Below are positions 37,603 to 49,200 of a stretch of 64,000 nt of DNA, one piece after another (positions within the stretch are counted from its first letter, which is position 1; each line of letters opens with the position of its first letter). The stretch is from contig JANVCC010000076.1 in the NCBI GenBank assembly GCA_025345505.1, positions 11,470,547 to 11,534,546 on the forward strand, written 5' to 3'. Source of the DNA: Todiramphus chloris collaris. Its lineage: Eukaryota; Chordata; Aves; Coraciiformes; Alcedinidae. The position numbers were made by a program, and so were the translations under genes. The notes beneath the pieces were generated by a model. That model had not been told where the DNA came from. It did no database searches and was given only the letters and a program-made list of their open reading frames with translations.

Positions 37603-39844
37603 GGGCACATGTGACAAAATAAAAGGAGGTTAATCCATTTCCTAAAGACATTTTTACACAGAGCTGACTGTCATATCACAAACAGCAACTTGGTAAATAC
37701 ATGGGAGGCCTTAGAAGCACAGCTAGTGGCGCGCTCTAGTGGAGACAGAAGAAGAAATGCTTCAGAGTTCAAAGCTGTGGTAGCTTCCCAAAACACAAAA
37801 CAAACTAATTTTGCTGCATTTCAAAATAATCAAAACTCATTACAAACATCAACATTGCTATTCAAAGCTGAAAAAGGCAAAAGCAGAGTGAACATCTTCA
37901 GAACAGAGGTTTTCTAAATATCTACAAAAAGATAAAAGTTTTGTTGGTTTTTTTTTCCTTCATCAGCTCAGCACATTGCTTCTAGCAACTTACTTCTCTA
38001 TGGGCATATGAAAGAACAAGGAAGAGGCTGGAGAACACCCATGATGCAATATTTAAAGCATGCTTTACTAGCAATATTCAAAAGCAATACATACTACAGG
38101 TAACTACTGCAAAGCTTTAAGGTAGGAGGATGATGATAGAACAGGGATGAAGTGGAGCCCCTCTAGCACACTCCTCCATTGCTACCACCACAATTGACAT
38201 TGCTTCAGAAGGATCACATTGTACAAACACAGCACAGGACTCTAAACAGAGCAACAGTAAATTGCAACCATAGGCAGAGGGTTTTATTGCAAAATTTTAT
38301 ATTAGGGGTCCAAGAAGCTAAAAAAGCTTGCTAAGAACTTTGCCAAACATGCAGTTTTGAGTGCAACACTTCGTCGACAAAACAAAACCAGTGTCCTTAT
38401 CACATTGCCATGGGCATAAGATCACAGCTGCATTCTTCTGAGATCTTCTATCCCCCAATCCATACACACTGCAAAATCCCTTTTCTCATGGGCACAGTTA
38501 TACATCTGTGGTAACTAACTGTTTCAGGTTGTCTAGATATTCAGAGCTAAATCCGCGTTATTAGTGTTGCCTCTTTCTTCGCATTTTGAAGGAGGAAATG
38601 AGACTAGTAAATAACTTTGGTGGGCTGACTGAAATTTGGGATCAAACTGGCTGCTACTTATCAAAGCTAGTAGAGGAAAACAGAATGAAAACACTGAGAT
38701 GATCTTTTCTGGTTCCATATATAGCAGTAGAAATTATAAATCCAATTAGGTCCTCACTTGTATCTGTGGGGCCTTAAAACTTCCAAATCAAAACTTGAAG
38801 GGCATTTTCAACGCAATGTGAACTTATTCTTTATGGTTATATAGGTTTAGTTCTACTAAACAAAAATGAAAAAAAAGTTTGCAACTGCTGGACGAGGAAA
38901 TTATTTCAGTAATTTAGCAGTAATGTGAGGAATAAAAATGTGTGCCACAGCATACAAAACTACAGCGAAAGTAATTTCAAGCTTCCAAAGACACCAAAAT
39001 TCAAGGTATGGTCATCGTGAAAGATTAACGGTTATTTGCACGTTTTGATCGCCAAGGCACTACATAAAGCTTGTCCTGTTCAAAAGATGATGACAATTTA
39101 ACAGATCTATGAATGCCAGTGCATGCTTACAGATGTTGATGTGACTAGGATGACTTTGATGTAAACCTTAAGCAGCAAAACAGCCTACAGACTAACCCAT
39201 GTATTTTCTCAGTTTTCTATAAGTTTCAACAGCCTCCCTGAGATCCCTGCTTAATCAGTTAACTGAAGGAGAAGGAAGAAGCAACTGTATGCAACCTCAC
39301 AAAAAGAAATACAGAACATTAATAGGCCATTAACAGAGCATTTAACAGTGATCTTTTTGGTCCACTCAAGGCCCCATTCTCCTAGGACCTATTTGAAACC
39401 ACCACCTTGGCTGCAAGGATTTTTTTTTTTCTTTTAGTTTTTTTTATAAGCATTAGAATAACCAACTGCTCAAGACACAATAGTTCCCACGAGTAATCCA
39501 TTATAACCTCAAACAGTTCCAGCCCAGTGAATCAAGTTGCTCTCACAACAATTCTGTTTTGCAATTGGATGAGAAAGTAAACAGAAAAGGTAAAGCATTT
39601 TTCCAATGTTGCTTTCAGAGACCACGAGTCACTTCTCCAGGCAGGGGTAACAAATTGAATGTAACATTATCTTCTCTCAGACTAAAGAAAAACTACCACA
39701 TAGGCAAAAACATTACTGACCTTGTACACTAGTCTTTAAATGGCTTATGCGCCATTAAATTAGGTACATAACATTAGACTAGTTTTTTCTCTGTTACTGT
39801 TCTAAGGCAATATTGTCCATACCTATTTTCAGGCCATGATTTAC
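37603..39844. other. Unassigned AT-rich DNA
   Basis: About 2.2 kb with no supported gene or recognised repeat. Short T runs at 39420-39450 only. Confidence 0.5.
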
Positions 39845-39914
39845 AAAAAAAACCTCACAGAGCAGAGGTTTTTTGAGTGGGTAGAATTCTGTAATTCTAC
39901 CCACTCAAAAAAAA
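39845..39914. repeat. Perfect 20-bp hairpin with overlapping alternative stem
   Basis: Arms 39869-39888 and 39893-39912 are perfect reverse complements (20 of 20) with a 4-base CTGT loop. The left part also pairs the other way: 39847-39856 with 39865-39874 (10 of 10, 8-base loop), sharing the T run. Only one of the two stems can form at a time. No such structure belongs to the CR1 or LTR families present. Confidence 0.97.
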
Positions 39915-40198
39915 CCCAACACAGATGCACATATTAGCAGAAAGGCAGCTGTATTTACAGTTATGGGAATTTGCACTGTCAAAAGAGATACAGGATGACA
40001 AGTTTCCTTTTAAGAGCCTAGCAATCAGTCTCTGATATTAAGGATGGTTTGCAATTTTATTCTCCGTTCAGTTAGTTTGCATAAGATTAAGGAACAGTGT
40101 GTCAATGCAACTCTTAACAATCCCTGGGGTCTTTCAAATTCTTTGAACAGTCCATCTAATTTTATCACCAGGTATAACTAGCAATTCTGTTTACTTAC

Positions 40199-40285
40199 CT
40201 TGTACCAGCACACAGAACAAATGTTGCTTTCCATCAAGCACAACATCACCAAGTGGACAAACATCAAGAAAGTCCCCAGCACAGT
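40199..40285 (-). CDS. Candidate internal coding exon 2, unknown protein
   Basis: On the minus strand an acceptor ('GACTTTTATTTAAG') precedes 87 bases ending in CAAG with consensus donor GTAAGTAA. In phase 1 it reads CAGDFLDVCPLGDVVLDG then KQHLFCVLVQ, with 13 of 28 codons starting in G, a coding-like bias. Phase 0 is also open but gives a Met/Leu/Cys-rich peptide without that bias. The length is 29 codons, phase 1 in and out, matching neighbouring candidates at 42.0 kb (shared codon GAC, Asp) and 25.5 kb (GCT, Ala). No family is recognised. The acceptor pyrimidine tract is only moderate. Confidence 0.45.
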
Positions 40286-40903
40286 CTTAAATAAAAGTCT
40301 GTATCAAAGGCATCCAACATTTTTCTGTGTTAACACGGATGTGTAGCTAACTGTGAGACACAAATAGAGTAAGCACCATACCTGTCATTCTACTGCATGC
40401 CCAGAATCCAACCGAACCCTTTGAAGCAGCTGGCCTGTTCGTATATAATATCTATAGACAGATAGATGACTTCTCACATGTGTAAGCTTATCTGATCCAT
40501 GCGATCCATTATTTTAAGAGTCAATTACCACAAGGTACTGGATAGGTAGAGAATTCTCAATGCAACTTCAAAACTTCTCTCAGTGAGAACATGTCTCAGG
40601 TTCTTAGTAACCTGCATACAGCCATCCACGCTTTGTACCATACTCTAGTAAATTGAGATATTCAGATTAACAGCTAAATCTGTGTCTGCATTCAGATTCA
40701 TATGCAATATGATCAAATAATCCTGCAGAATTTTTTTAATTCTGGGGCCATCTAAATATTTTCATGATATTAGTACTTATACAGGAAAATAAATACTGCA
40801 TTCTTTACATGTGTCCTCCTATTTTAACTGGATAAAACTCTTTTTTAAATTTCTAATAGTTTGAGATATCATATTATCAGTATAATATTAAATTTCAATC
40901 TCA

Positions 40904-40955
40904 CAAAAAAAAAAAACAAACCAAAAAAGGGAAAAAAAAAAAAAAAAAAAAAAAA
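40904..40955. repeat. A-rich tract with a 24-base poly-A
   Basis: Twelve As, CAAACC, AAAAAA, GGG and then about 24 As. It may be the tail of an old retrocopy, but no body is identifiable upstream. Confidence 0.92.
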
Positions 40956-41958
40956 TAATACTTTACTAGTTTACCAGGCCAGCTAAGTCTAAGCTAAGCT
41001 AAGCCAAAAGACTCAAGAAGACACTAAGCACCTTTCAAAATAAGTTTATCAGTAACCCTATCCATTTCCCATGACTGAGACCTTATTATCATTGTCAGCT
41101 TGGCTATCAGCTCAGGTTTGGACCGTGACATAAAATTCGATCCAACTATTATTAAGAATAATGGAAGCATTTATTAGAGAAGGAAGGGCTGTTTGCTTTA
41201 TACTTCTCATTTGTTTGCTAACAAAACATTCTGTCTGACTTTATAAAATAGCAGCACTCAGAACGAACAAACAGAAAAGAATGAAAACTTAAACAGGATC
41301 CAGTACTCTCTCCCAGTAACCACCGCTTTGGCAATGAAGGACAAAAAGGTAAGGGTAAAAATGAAATTCCTTTTGAACTGACTGATTTTGTTAAAAAGAC
41401 TGTCTTTGCTAAAAGAATTCCACTTTAGCAATCTCATCTGAGGACCGTTTCCTCCCAAAATCTGGGTGTCCTTTACACAAATTCCTAAACTGGAAATAAA
41501 GGACAAATCCCTTCTAATCGCACCCTGCATGCTAGACATTCCTGCTGGCTGCTGTTTCAATTAGCATGACAGTCTTCACACACCTACAAAACCTACACTT
41601 ATGTAACAATATATAAACCAGCTGATGAGCACCAGAAGCAGATTCAGGTGCTCCAGACACCAATGTCCACCAAGGCATGGGTTCCTGGTGCTCTGCTTCT
41701 GCTCGTGTTCAGGGACTGTAATTCTACCCGCTCAAAGCAGAAGGATCCCATTCCTTCATGCAGTGGTAACAGGAGCATCTGTAACATGCACTATTTTTAG
41801 AATCAACTAGTCCAGTGCCAGCAGAGAGAGGAATGAGGAGCTGCGGGCCAGAACACTGGATCTGACTGCTGTGAAGCTCCCCCTGTCCTTCACTACTACC
41901 TAGAACGTGGACTCAAACTGAGACAAGCTTCATAGAGACAGTTTTTGTCTCTCCTCAC
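40956..41958. other. Unassigned DNA
   Basis: About 1 kb without a supported gene. It contains the 21-base echo of the 39.88 kb hairpin at 41716-41736. Confidence 0.5.
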
Positions 41959-42039
41959 CTTGTTTCAAGCTCTCCTGGAAGCTCACAGCAGTTTTTACTG
42001 CCTGCCCAGTAACAACTCTTTCTCTTCGCAGCCCACTGC
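41959..42039 (-). CDS. Candidate coding exon 1, unknown protein
   Basis: On the minus strand 'CTTGATCTGTCTACAAAATG' 'CTTCAG' is a fair acceptor; 81 bases follow, then ACAAG with consensus donor GTGAGG. Phase 1 reads SGLRRERVVTGQAV then KTAVSFQESLKQ, with 10 of 26 codons starting in G. Phase 2 is open too. The same frame extends upstream without a stop to an ATG at 42079-42077 in good context (A at -3, GCCATCATGC), preceded by an in-frame stop, so the segment could instead be a first coding exon beginning MRYKALICLQNAS. The end phase (1) fits the 40.2 kb candidate. Protein not recognised. Confidence 0.35.
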
Positions 42040-42079
42040 CTGAAGCATTTTGTAGACAGATCAAGGCTTTGTATCGCAT

Positions 42080-45000
42080 GATGGCAGGTGCCAAAACCAA
42101 AATTTAGGTCTAGAACTCATTATGCCTTTGCTTAATCTTGTTCAAAAATTCTTTGCAATTAATTCACCCCACAGGAAGATACACGTGTACTGAAGCATCG
42201 AATGATTTCCATGATTTTGTATCTACCCCTAAGAACACAGTACTATTACTCCCATCTAAACTCTACACTAGGAATCAGAGTAAAGCACTAGTTCATTAAA
42301 TGACAATTCTAGCATGAGACATTTTCAAGCTTTAAAAATCAGCACGTCCTCTTGGCTATTTTGTAAAATTCATTTCAGACTTGGGAAATAAGCAACAGTT
42401 CCAAGTAAAGTATCACTAGTATATCTTACAGATAGCAATTTACTGTGATGATAGGGCATTTCATAGCTCTTAGAAGTCATCCTATATTCAAAAGAAAGGT
42501 AAATACTAAAGTCTTTTCTCAGAAGTCTGAACATTTTAATAAAGTTTCTTCAGAGTTCTTTACTAACTGCATTAAAAATTACAGGCAAAGACGTCACATC
42601 AGAAGAGGGAGAAAGGAATGAAAATTATTATACCTAACATCTAGAGGGAAAACACGGAGCTCACTTTCCAGAGATTGAGTCACATACTTGTACCTTTCAG
42701 ACTCGACCAAAACAACTAATGTTGTTCGAAGATCCTGCATTCAGTTTCTATGAAGCATCAGAGTCAAAGAAAGATACATCAATGTCTTAGTTTTCTTTGA
42801 GGGAAAAGCAAAAAGCATGCAATTCCAGCAATAAGATATCGACATGAAAACTTGTAGCAATGCCTGTCAGCATGCCCTTGGAGGAAAGAGACTGTCATTG
42901 AACTTTCAATAAACATTCATCAGTGTCAATAAATATCAATGCATTCCTCATTTCATTTTTTTCTCTAAAGCTTTAAAAATCGACATGCAGAATCTGCTAG
43001 TTCTCCTTCAGCTACAAGTACAAGCCATTCATATGAATTCATTGCAACAGGGAATGGCTTTAATTCAAGCATTTTATGGCACATAAGTTACACGGGAGCT
43101 TCAACATGAGATGTACCTACACAGTGCTTAAGGTCAGAAGAGTCTTAAGGTCATGTATTTGTGCATATATGCTACTAGAGATGTGCTATGTATACCACAG
43201 TAGAGCTGTGCACTGAACTGACACAGTTCTTACCAAAGCTGGAGGGTCAGCATTCATTTAATATCGTATGATATTTAATGCAGCCCAATTGTATGGATTT
43301 AAGTAGTGCCCGGTTATCTCTGCATTTGTGACAGCTGAAATAACAACAACTCGGGCCAGGGGAGTTGATTGTTTGGTTTGCTGGTGTGGTCTTTTTTCCT
43401 TGAAGAGCAGGAAAAACAATAATGGCACCTTAAAATTCTACTGTGAAACTTCAGTGTGTATGTCTCACACATTGAGAAAAACAAACACACAGCCATTCAA
43501 GAGTTCTATCTTATTTTTAGTATAACTATTGCCCACAGTGCACTATCGAAATCTTCTTTTTCTTCTCTCTGCCTTCAACCCCTCAAATAAATCCCTTTTA
43601 TTGGATTATGGATTAATGCAGCAACTGTAGCAGTAAGCTGTTTCCACGAGAGTGAAAAAAACACAAGATGCAGACCATTAAGCAGAGTAACTTCTCATTT
43701 AGAGTTTCTGGGTCTGTCTTGGATACTGCATACATTACAGGAAAACAATATTTATGTTTTATTAAATGTGTTTTGAACAATACCAACACGACAGGAATTT
43801 AGCACCTGCTAAAACAGTTCCACAAGCACTACAGTAATTAACATGAACTCCTGTTTTCATTAAAGCACCTCATGTCCAGTAAAACTTACAGCAACACATT
43901 GTAAGTCACATTAAACAAGGAATAGTTTTGTGTGTGTATATAGATATATATGCATGCTAAAGACCACATTAACTTAAGAACATTACAGAAGTTAGATTCC
44001 CATTTGAATGCAGAATCATGAACTACTGGTGCTGCCTCTTGCAACTGTATTATACTGTCCTCACAGAATGTTACCCCCTGAAAGAAACACTCAGAATAGC
44101 ATTTACCCAAAGATTTCAAAACATTTTACAGATGTGGCTAAGTACTCTAATTTCATGAGGAAAAAAAAAAAAAAATTAATACTATGCTTTTAAATAAGAG
44201 AATCTAGGAGAAAGTCAGCAGCAGAAGCTAGGAATAGAAACTCCAGTTCTTCCAACTATCATGCCATTGCTCTGTCTACATCTCCACCCCCAAAGGACTG
44301 ATGAAAAAGGCAGCTACATGAGTTAAAAATAACTTCTGATTAGTGAGGCAGTGATGAAGACCAAAGCCCCATGGAAAAAGCAAATGAGCCAGAGTCTCAG
44401 TCAAGACAGAACTAGACTCTAAACTGGGGAGATTGAGCATTGTAAAGCCAGGTTAACATTACGCTCAAATTAAGGGAAATTGAGTTTTCTAAGACAACCA
44501 TTTTGGTCTGGAAAACTGTCAAAAGCACAGATACTACAAAGCAAAGAATTTCTTCTATTAGTCAATTTGATATAGCTGAAGTGACCAGGTACAGAAGAAC
44601 TCCAGATTTCAAAAAGACAGAGAACAACCTTCAGAACAACTTCAAGTTGAGAATATGAATTCATTTCATGAATGATTTCATTTGGACTATGTTAATTAAT
44701 ATGCAGCAGCTGAAAACCTGAGGAATGGAGATTTTTTCAAAGACAGGAAAAGTTAAAATGCCTTTGCCATTCAATAGTCAATTACTATTTACCTGTGATA
44801 TACCAAGAATTTAAAGGAGTGGGAAAGGTTATGCAATTCCACAAAATCCCTCTCATGCGGCTATGACAGGCTGCATGACCGCATACTTAAAGACACAGAT
44901 TTGTCTTCTGAAGCTTCCTTTAGGTCCACCTTGGTTAAACTACTACTACCCAGTTCCTCTTGATACCTTGCTTGCCTGAAAGAAGAGAGTGGTTAGGTCT

Positions 45001-46180
45001 TTTCTCATGTGTAGATGTGAGTTCATTTGGGTTCTTAACAGTTGTTTGCTTTCCCTCCCTTTACTCACCTAGGCTATTTGGTGAACTGTATTGAGTACCT
45101 TACTTTCTGGTGTGTGAATATATTAAGACCCACAAATTTTGTTGATTTTAGTAGGGACGAGAGCAAATATTTACCATAGGATGGTGAAGATTCATTGGCA
45201 AGCTTTGCATTTGTTGCTCTGTGGGACCTGGTAGTATTTGATGCAAACTCATCTACAAAAAGCTTGGCTCTGATCATGAACTTGACAGTAGGGGCTTATT
45301 AGAAAGCTAGTGAAGAGCGTCAGAAAGAAATTTCTTCCACATGCACTTTCCACTATTGCAAGTAATGTTTAATCATTTCCTGTATAGATTCCAAGGCACA
45401 ATGCTAAGCCACGGCAGGGATGTTTCTTGTTGTATCGTGAAAAGTTCTTGCACGACGTTCAAAGATTTTACTATTTCTCTAGAGGAATAGTGTTCTGAGG
45501 TACATATTTTGAAAGATTAATACCAAATTGCACTCTCCTTATTGCAAACGCAGTGATAGCTAAGGGCTAGAGTACAAATCCTACTGTATGATGCAGATGG
45601 TTGCTGGTTTAAAAACTTTGTTGTGTCTTCCTTCTTCAATACATGCAGTTTGTAGGCTGACATTTGTTACTGAGATGGATGGTTAGGAAGTCGATACTGG
45701 TGAAGAAATGTATAATGAAAAAGCTAACTGCAGCAAAGCTAGAATTCTGCACTTCAGTTTATTTATCTTTACTTAATATATCTTTCCCATGAAAAACAGC
45801 ACCAGAATTACCAGTTTTCTTTGACATGTACAGTTGGCATCAGTTGCCATCACATACTCAAGTTACAGATGGCGAGCAGTCATTACAGTATCAACGCAAC
45901 CTCAAAACCAGTTCTCCAACAGCAGGCTGTTAAAACATGGGTTTCCACAGAGTTGGATAAAGGGTTAAAAAGTATTATTCAAATCCACACAACCTCTTCC
46001 ATTCCATTACTCATAATATTACTTTGGACATAAGAATTTACAAATATGAATCATGTTTAGCCAGCTGCTGCCTCTGAACTAAATTTCCATGGTAATTACT
46101 TTTACAGTATTTTTATACTAACCACTATAAAGTCAAAAACCTTGGTTACCTCAATTGATTCTAAACAATTTAGAAGGCAA
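42080..46180. other. Unassigned AT-rich DNA
   Basis: About 4.1 kb. A minus-strand frame near 44077-44000 follows a very good acceptor-like site and reads GVTFCEDSIIQLQEAAPVV, but no good donor closes it. A strong donor-like site near 43230 and another near 45068 are each preceded by stops in all frames. An imperfect hairpin (11-base arms, one mismatch) is at 43255-43280. No repeat recognised. Confidence 0.45.
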
Positions 46181-46255
46181 AATTTACCTCTTCATTTTGT
46201 ACATGGGGAAGCTGAGCTACAGACTCAGCAGCAAGCACAGAGGTACTGAGGAACA
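46181..46255 (-). mobile_element. MIR-like SINE fragment
   Basis: On the minus strand 'AGTCTGTAGCTCAGCTTCCC' followed by 'CATGTACAAAATGAAGAGG' matches the MIR core ('GCCTCAGTTTCCCCATCTGTAAAATGAAGAGG'). Old but clear over about 45 bases; flanks fade. Confidence 0.55.
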
Positions 46256-49200
46256 TCTGTGAATAGCTGTCTGAAGGGGGTGCTAACACAGCCTCTCCAA
46301 GAATCAGGGCTGACTCAAGTCATCTTCTTGGCTCAAACGAAAACCAAGTATTTTGAAGATGTATAAAAATAGTGAGACGGCATTAAAATACAAAACAAGA
46401 GTGGGAGGGCAGAACTGGACAAGAAAGGAGGGAGAGGGGAAAACAACTGCAGCCAGGAGACAGCACCAAGAAAAGAAAGCACTAGAGGGAGAGGCAAACC
46501 TCCTAGCACGTGCTGAAAGATCACAGAGAGAAAGATGAAAAGCGGGGAAGGCAGTAATCAGAAGAGGTAGGAAAGAGGGCACTGTGTAGTGACAACAGAG
46601 AACTCCAACTCCAATCTCCTCATGGCAAAGGGAAACGAAAACATGTCTTTTCCTGCTCTAAGTTTCCTCCGTTTGCAAACCCGTGCAAATTTGACATCAA
46701 TGACATTTATTTCAAAAATGAAATCTAGATAAATTTATGCAAGGATAGCTTCACTACTTCCCATAATTTTCCCCAGTAAATTGCCTCTGGGAAAACTTGG
46801 CTTTCCTGAGGAATCAGGAATGCATTAAGGCATGAAACTGCTCCCTGAGAAAAACGGTCAATTCAAACGCTTTATTGTAATACTAATAGACACACCATGA
46901 TGAACTAGGCCCAACACATCATAACCACCAAGCACACAAAACAATCTCTACAACAAAAATCAAAGTATAAACTATAATTCAGCAGCTGCACCCACCAGAT
47001 GAGAGTGCTCCAGTGCAAATCTGCAAACCAGACATCAGCCAGCTACAGAACATCTGAGCTGCACTGTTCTCCCTCACCATCCCCCCTAAAAAAAGTTGTA
47101 GAGAACAGTAAATTGTTCTTGTACAGTGCTTTCATTAAAAATGAAAGTTCCTAATCCTTTTAATCATGATTATAGCTTCACATGTTATGCAGTGTAAATA
47201 CATTTGACAAATCTGAATCCTCAGCTTCAACTGCAACATTATTATTCTAGTTACAGGAAGATGCTCATCTTTTACAAGTACAACGGTAAGTTTAAGCAAT
47301 TTGTTAACTCCAAGAATGAGCTGGAGGATTGCAGTGTCATCCCACCTTACCATTACACAGATACCAACTTTGAGAAATAATTATTGTTAAACAAAAGCCT
47401 AAAGAATCCAACAAATTCCCTTTTTGTCTTAACAATACAGCAGAAAAATAAATACTGTTTTGCTCATTCAAACAAATTCTCAGGAGGTTATTCAAGAAAT
47501 ATGGTCACTTAACCAAAGGCTATGGTTAAGTCATGTGTGTTAATCACTTACTAAAACAAACCAGACAATCAATAATAAATTTTTTTTGAAGACTAACACA
47601 CTTTCCATTCAGAACTAAATGAGCACCTACTCGATACGCTTCTTTACAGCTACAATACAAATAACCTCTTACTTTACATACAGGTTCCAGGGAAAAGAGC
47701 CTTCAGAAAGTCAGTCTCACCTTTTCTTCTTTCAGGTGGTTCACTGTACTGAGCCACCTAGCAGGAAAAGCAAGAGGAAAGGTACACAGTCTCTTGATTT
47801 TTATGTTGCTGAACTCAAGTCAGAGAACTGCATTGCTCTCTTCCCTGAACACTTTTACTTCTTCACAAAAAACTTTTTATGGTGCTTTAACAGAAGGTCA
47901 ATGGCTATCACTTCTCTACTCTGGCACAATGGTGAATTGAAACAAGAACCCATAGCTGTTTGGACCGACAAAGCAACCAGTATGTCTAAGCCAATAAAGC
48001 GATTTGTTCATTAAAGCTACTAATAAAGCAACCTTTTGTTAGTCTATGAAACATCAGAAACCTCATAGAATGCATTTAACCATGCTTTCTTAAAAATCAC
48101 TAACTCAGAAGTTCCAAAATCTGTTAACTTCTCCACTTCCTTAAACTGATAATAAAAAAAAAGAAACCAAAACACCTTAGGACTGACTTTTAAAAAGACA
48201 GTAAGTGCAATGTGAACTTTCATGCCTATTCATCAACAGAAAAGTTTTGGATTCTTGGTGAAGGTATCCCCCCTGCCAAAAACTCAAGATTTATATTATT
48301 AATTACTTATGAAAAGCTTTCTATGCAACACTGACAACCTATAATACAGAGAACACCATAATTCTGTACAACAAAAATCACACTATGGATGCACTCAGTT
48401 TGGATCCTAAGATTCATTTGGATTTGACAACCAGAAAAAATGAGAAGAGCAGCAGTAAGCAAAGATCAAAAATACTGTAAGTACTTGTGTCCCTTGCTTT
48501 CAATTATGCTAAAGCAGACCAAGTTTGAACGTAATTCCCCAGTGCTCCGTGTTGGTGTGTGTGGGTTTTTTCTAACTATTCTTGATAACTAGCTCTAACA
48601 TGACCATGGCCACAAACTTCCTCCATGCAAGATCGGTATTTTTACCCTAAAAAAAAATTTAGATGTGCAATATCAGCTATCCTTGAAAGAATTAAAATGA
48701 AGTCTCTTCCTTTACTCACAATTTCTAAACTTGCTTCATTAACAAGTAAACTCCATTATTCTGTGACTAGCAACTGGTCATTATCAGCTAGGCAAAAAAG
48801 ACAGGCAAATATAGTTACTCTACACCACTTTATTTAGAATCTGTGAAAGACATTTTTATGTCTTTTTATGTCTTTATTTTAACATACTAGTATTGTAGCT
48901 GCATAACATGTTAACACAGACAATAAAGCAAAACAAGATCTAAGGTGGGGGGGGAAGTATGTGTAAGCGCTCTATTACTCATATTTAACAACGCAATACT
49001 CTTATCCTATTGGCAAGACAGAGTAGAAACAATCATTCTGCTACCATTTCTCATCTGCTTCTTTCTGTCAAGCCTAGCGCTAACTACTGGGGTTTTTTTT
49101 ATATGCACAACTACACAAGCACAAATAAATAAGCAGGTTTCATCCTTATTACTGCAATTTTGCGGGGACAAGATATCTATTTGTTACACTAGATGTAGCA

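Noticed and set aside
43225-43340. Strong donor-like site (CTTTG then GTAAGA) near 43232 with an acceptor-like site near 43336
   Set aside because: Stops occur in every phase between them.
45050-45277. Very good donor-like CCTAG then GTGAGT on the minus strand near 45068
   Set aside because: All three phases upstream reach stops before the donor, so no coding exon fits.
46304-46582. Serine/proline/leucine-rich minus-strand frames
   Set aside because: They are the complement of a purine-rich patch (46395-46560), with no motif.
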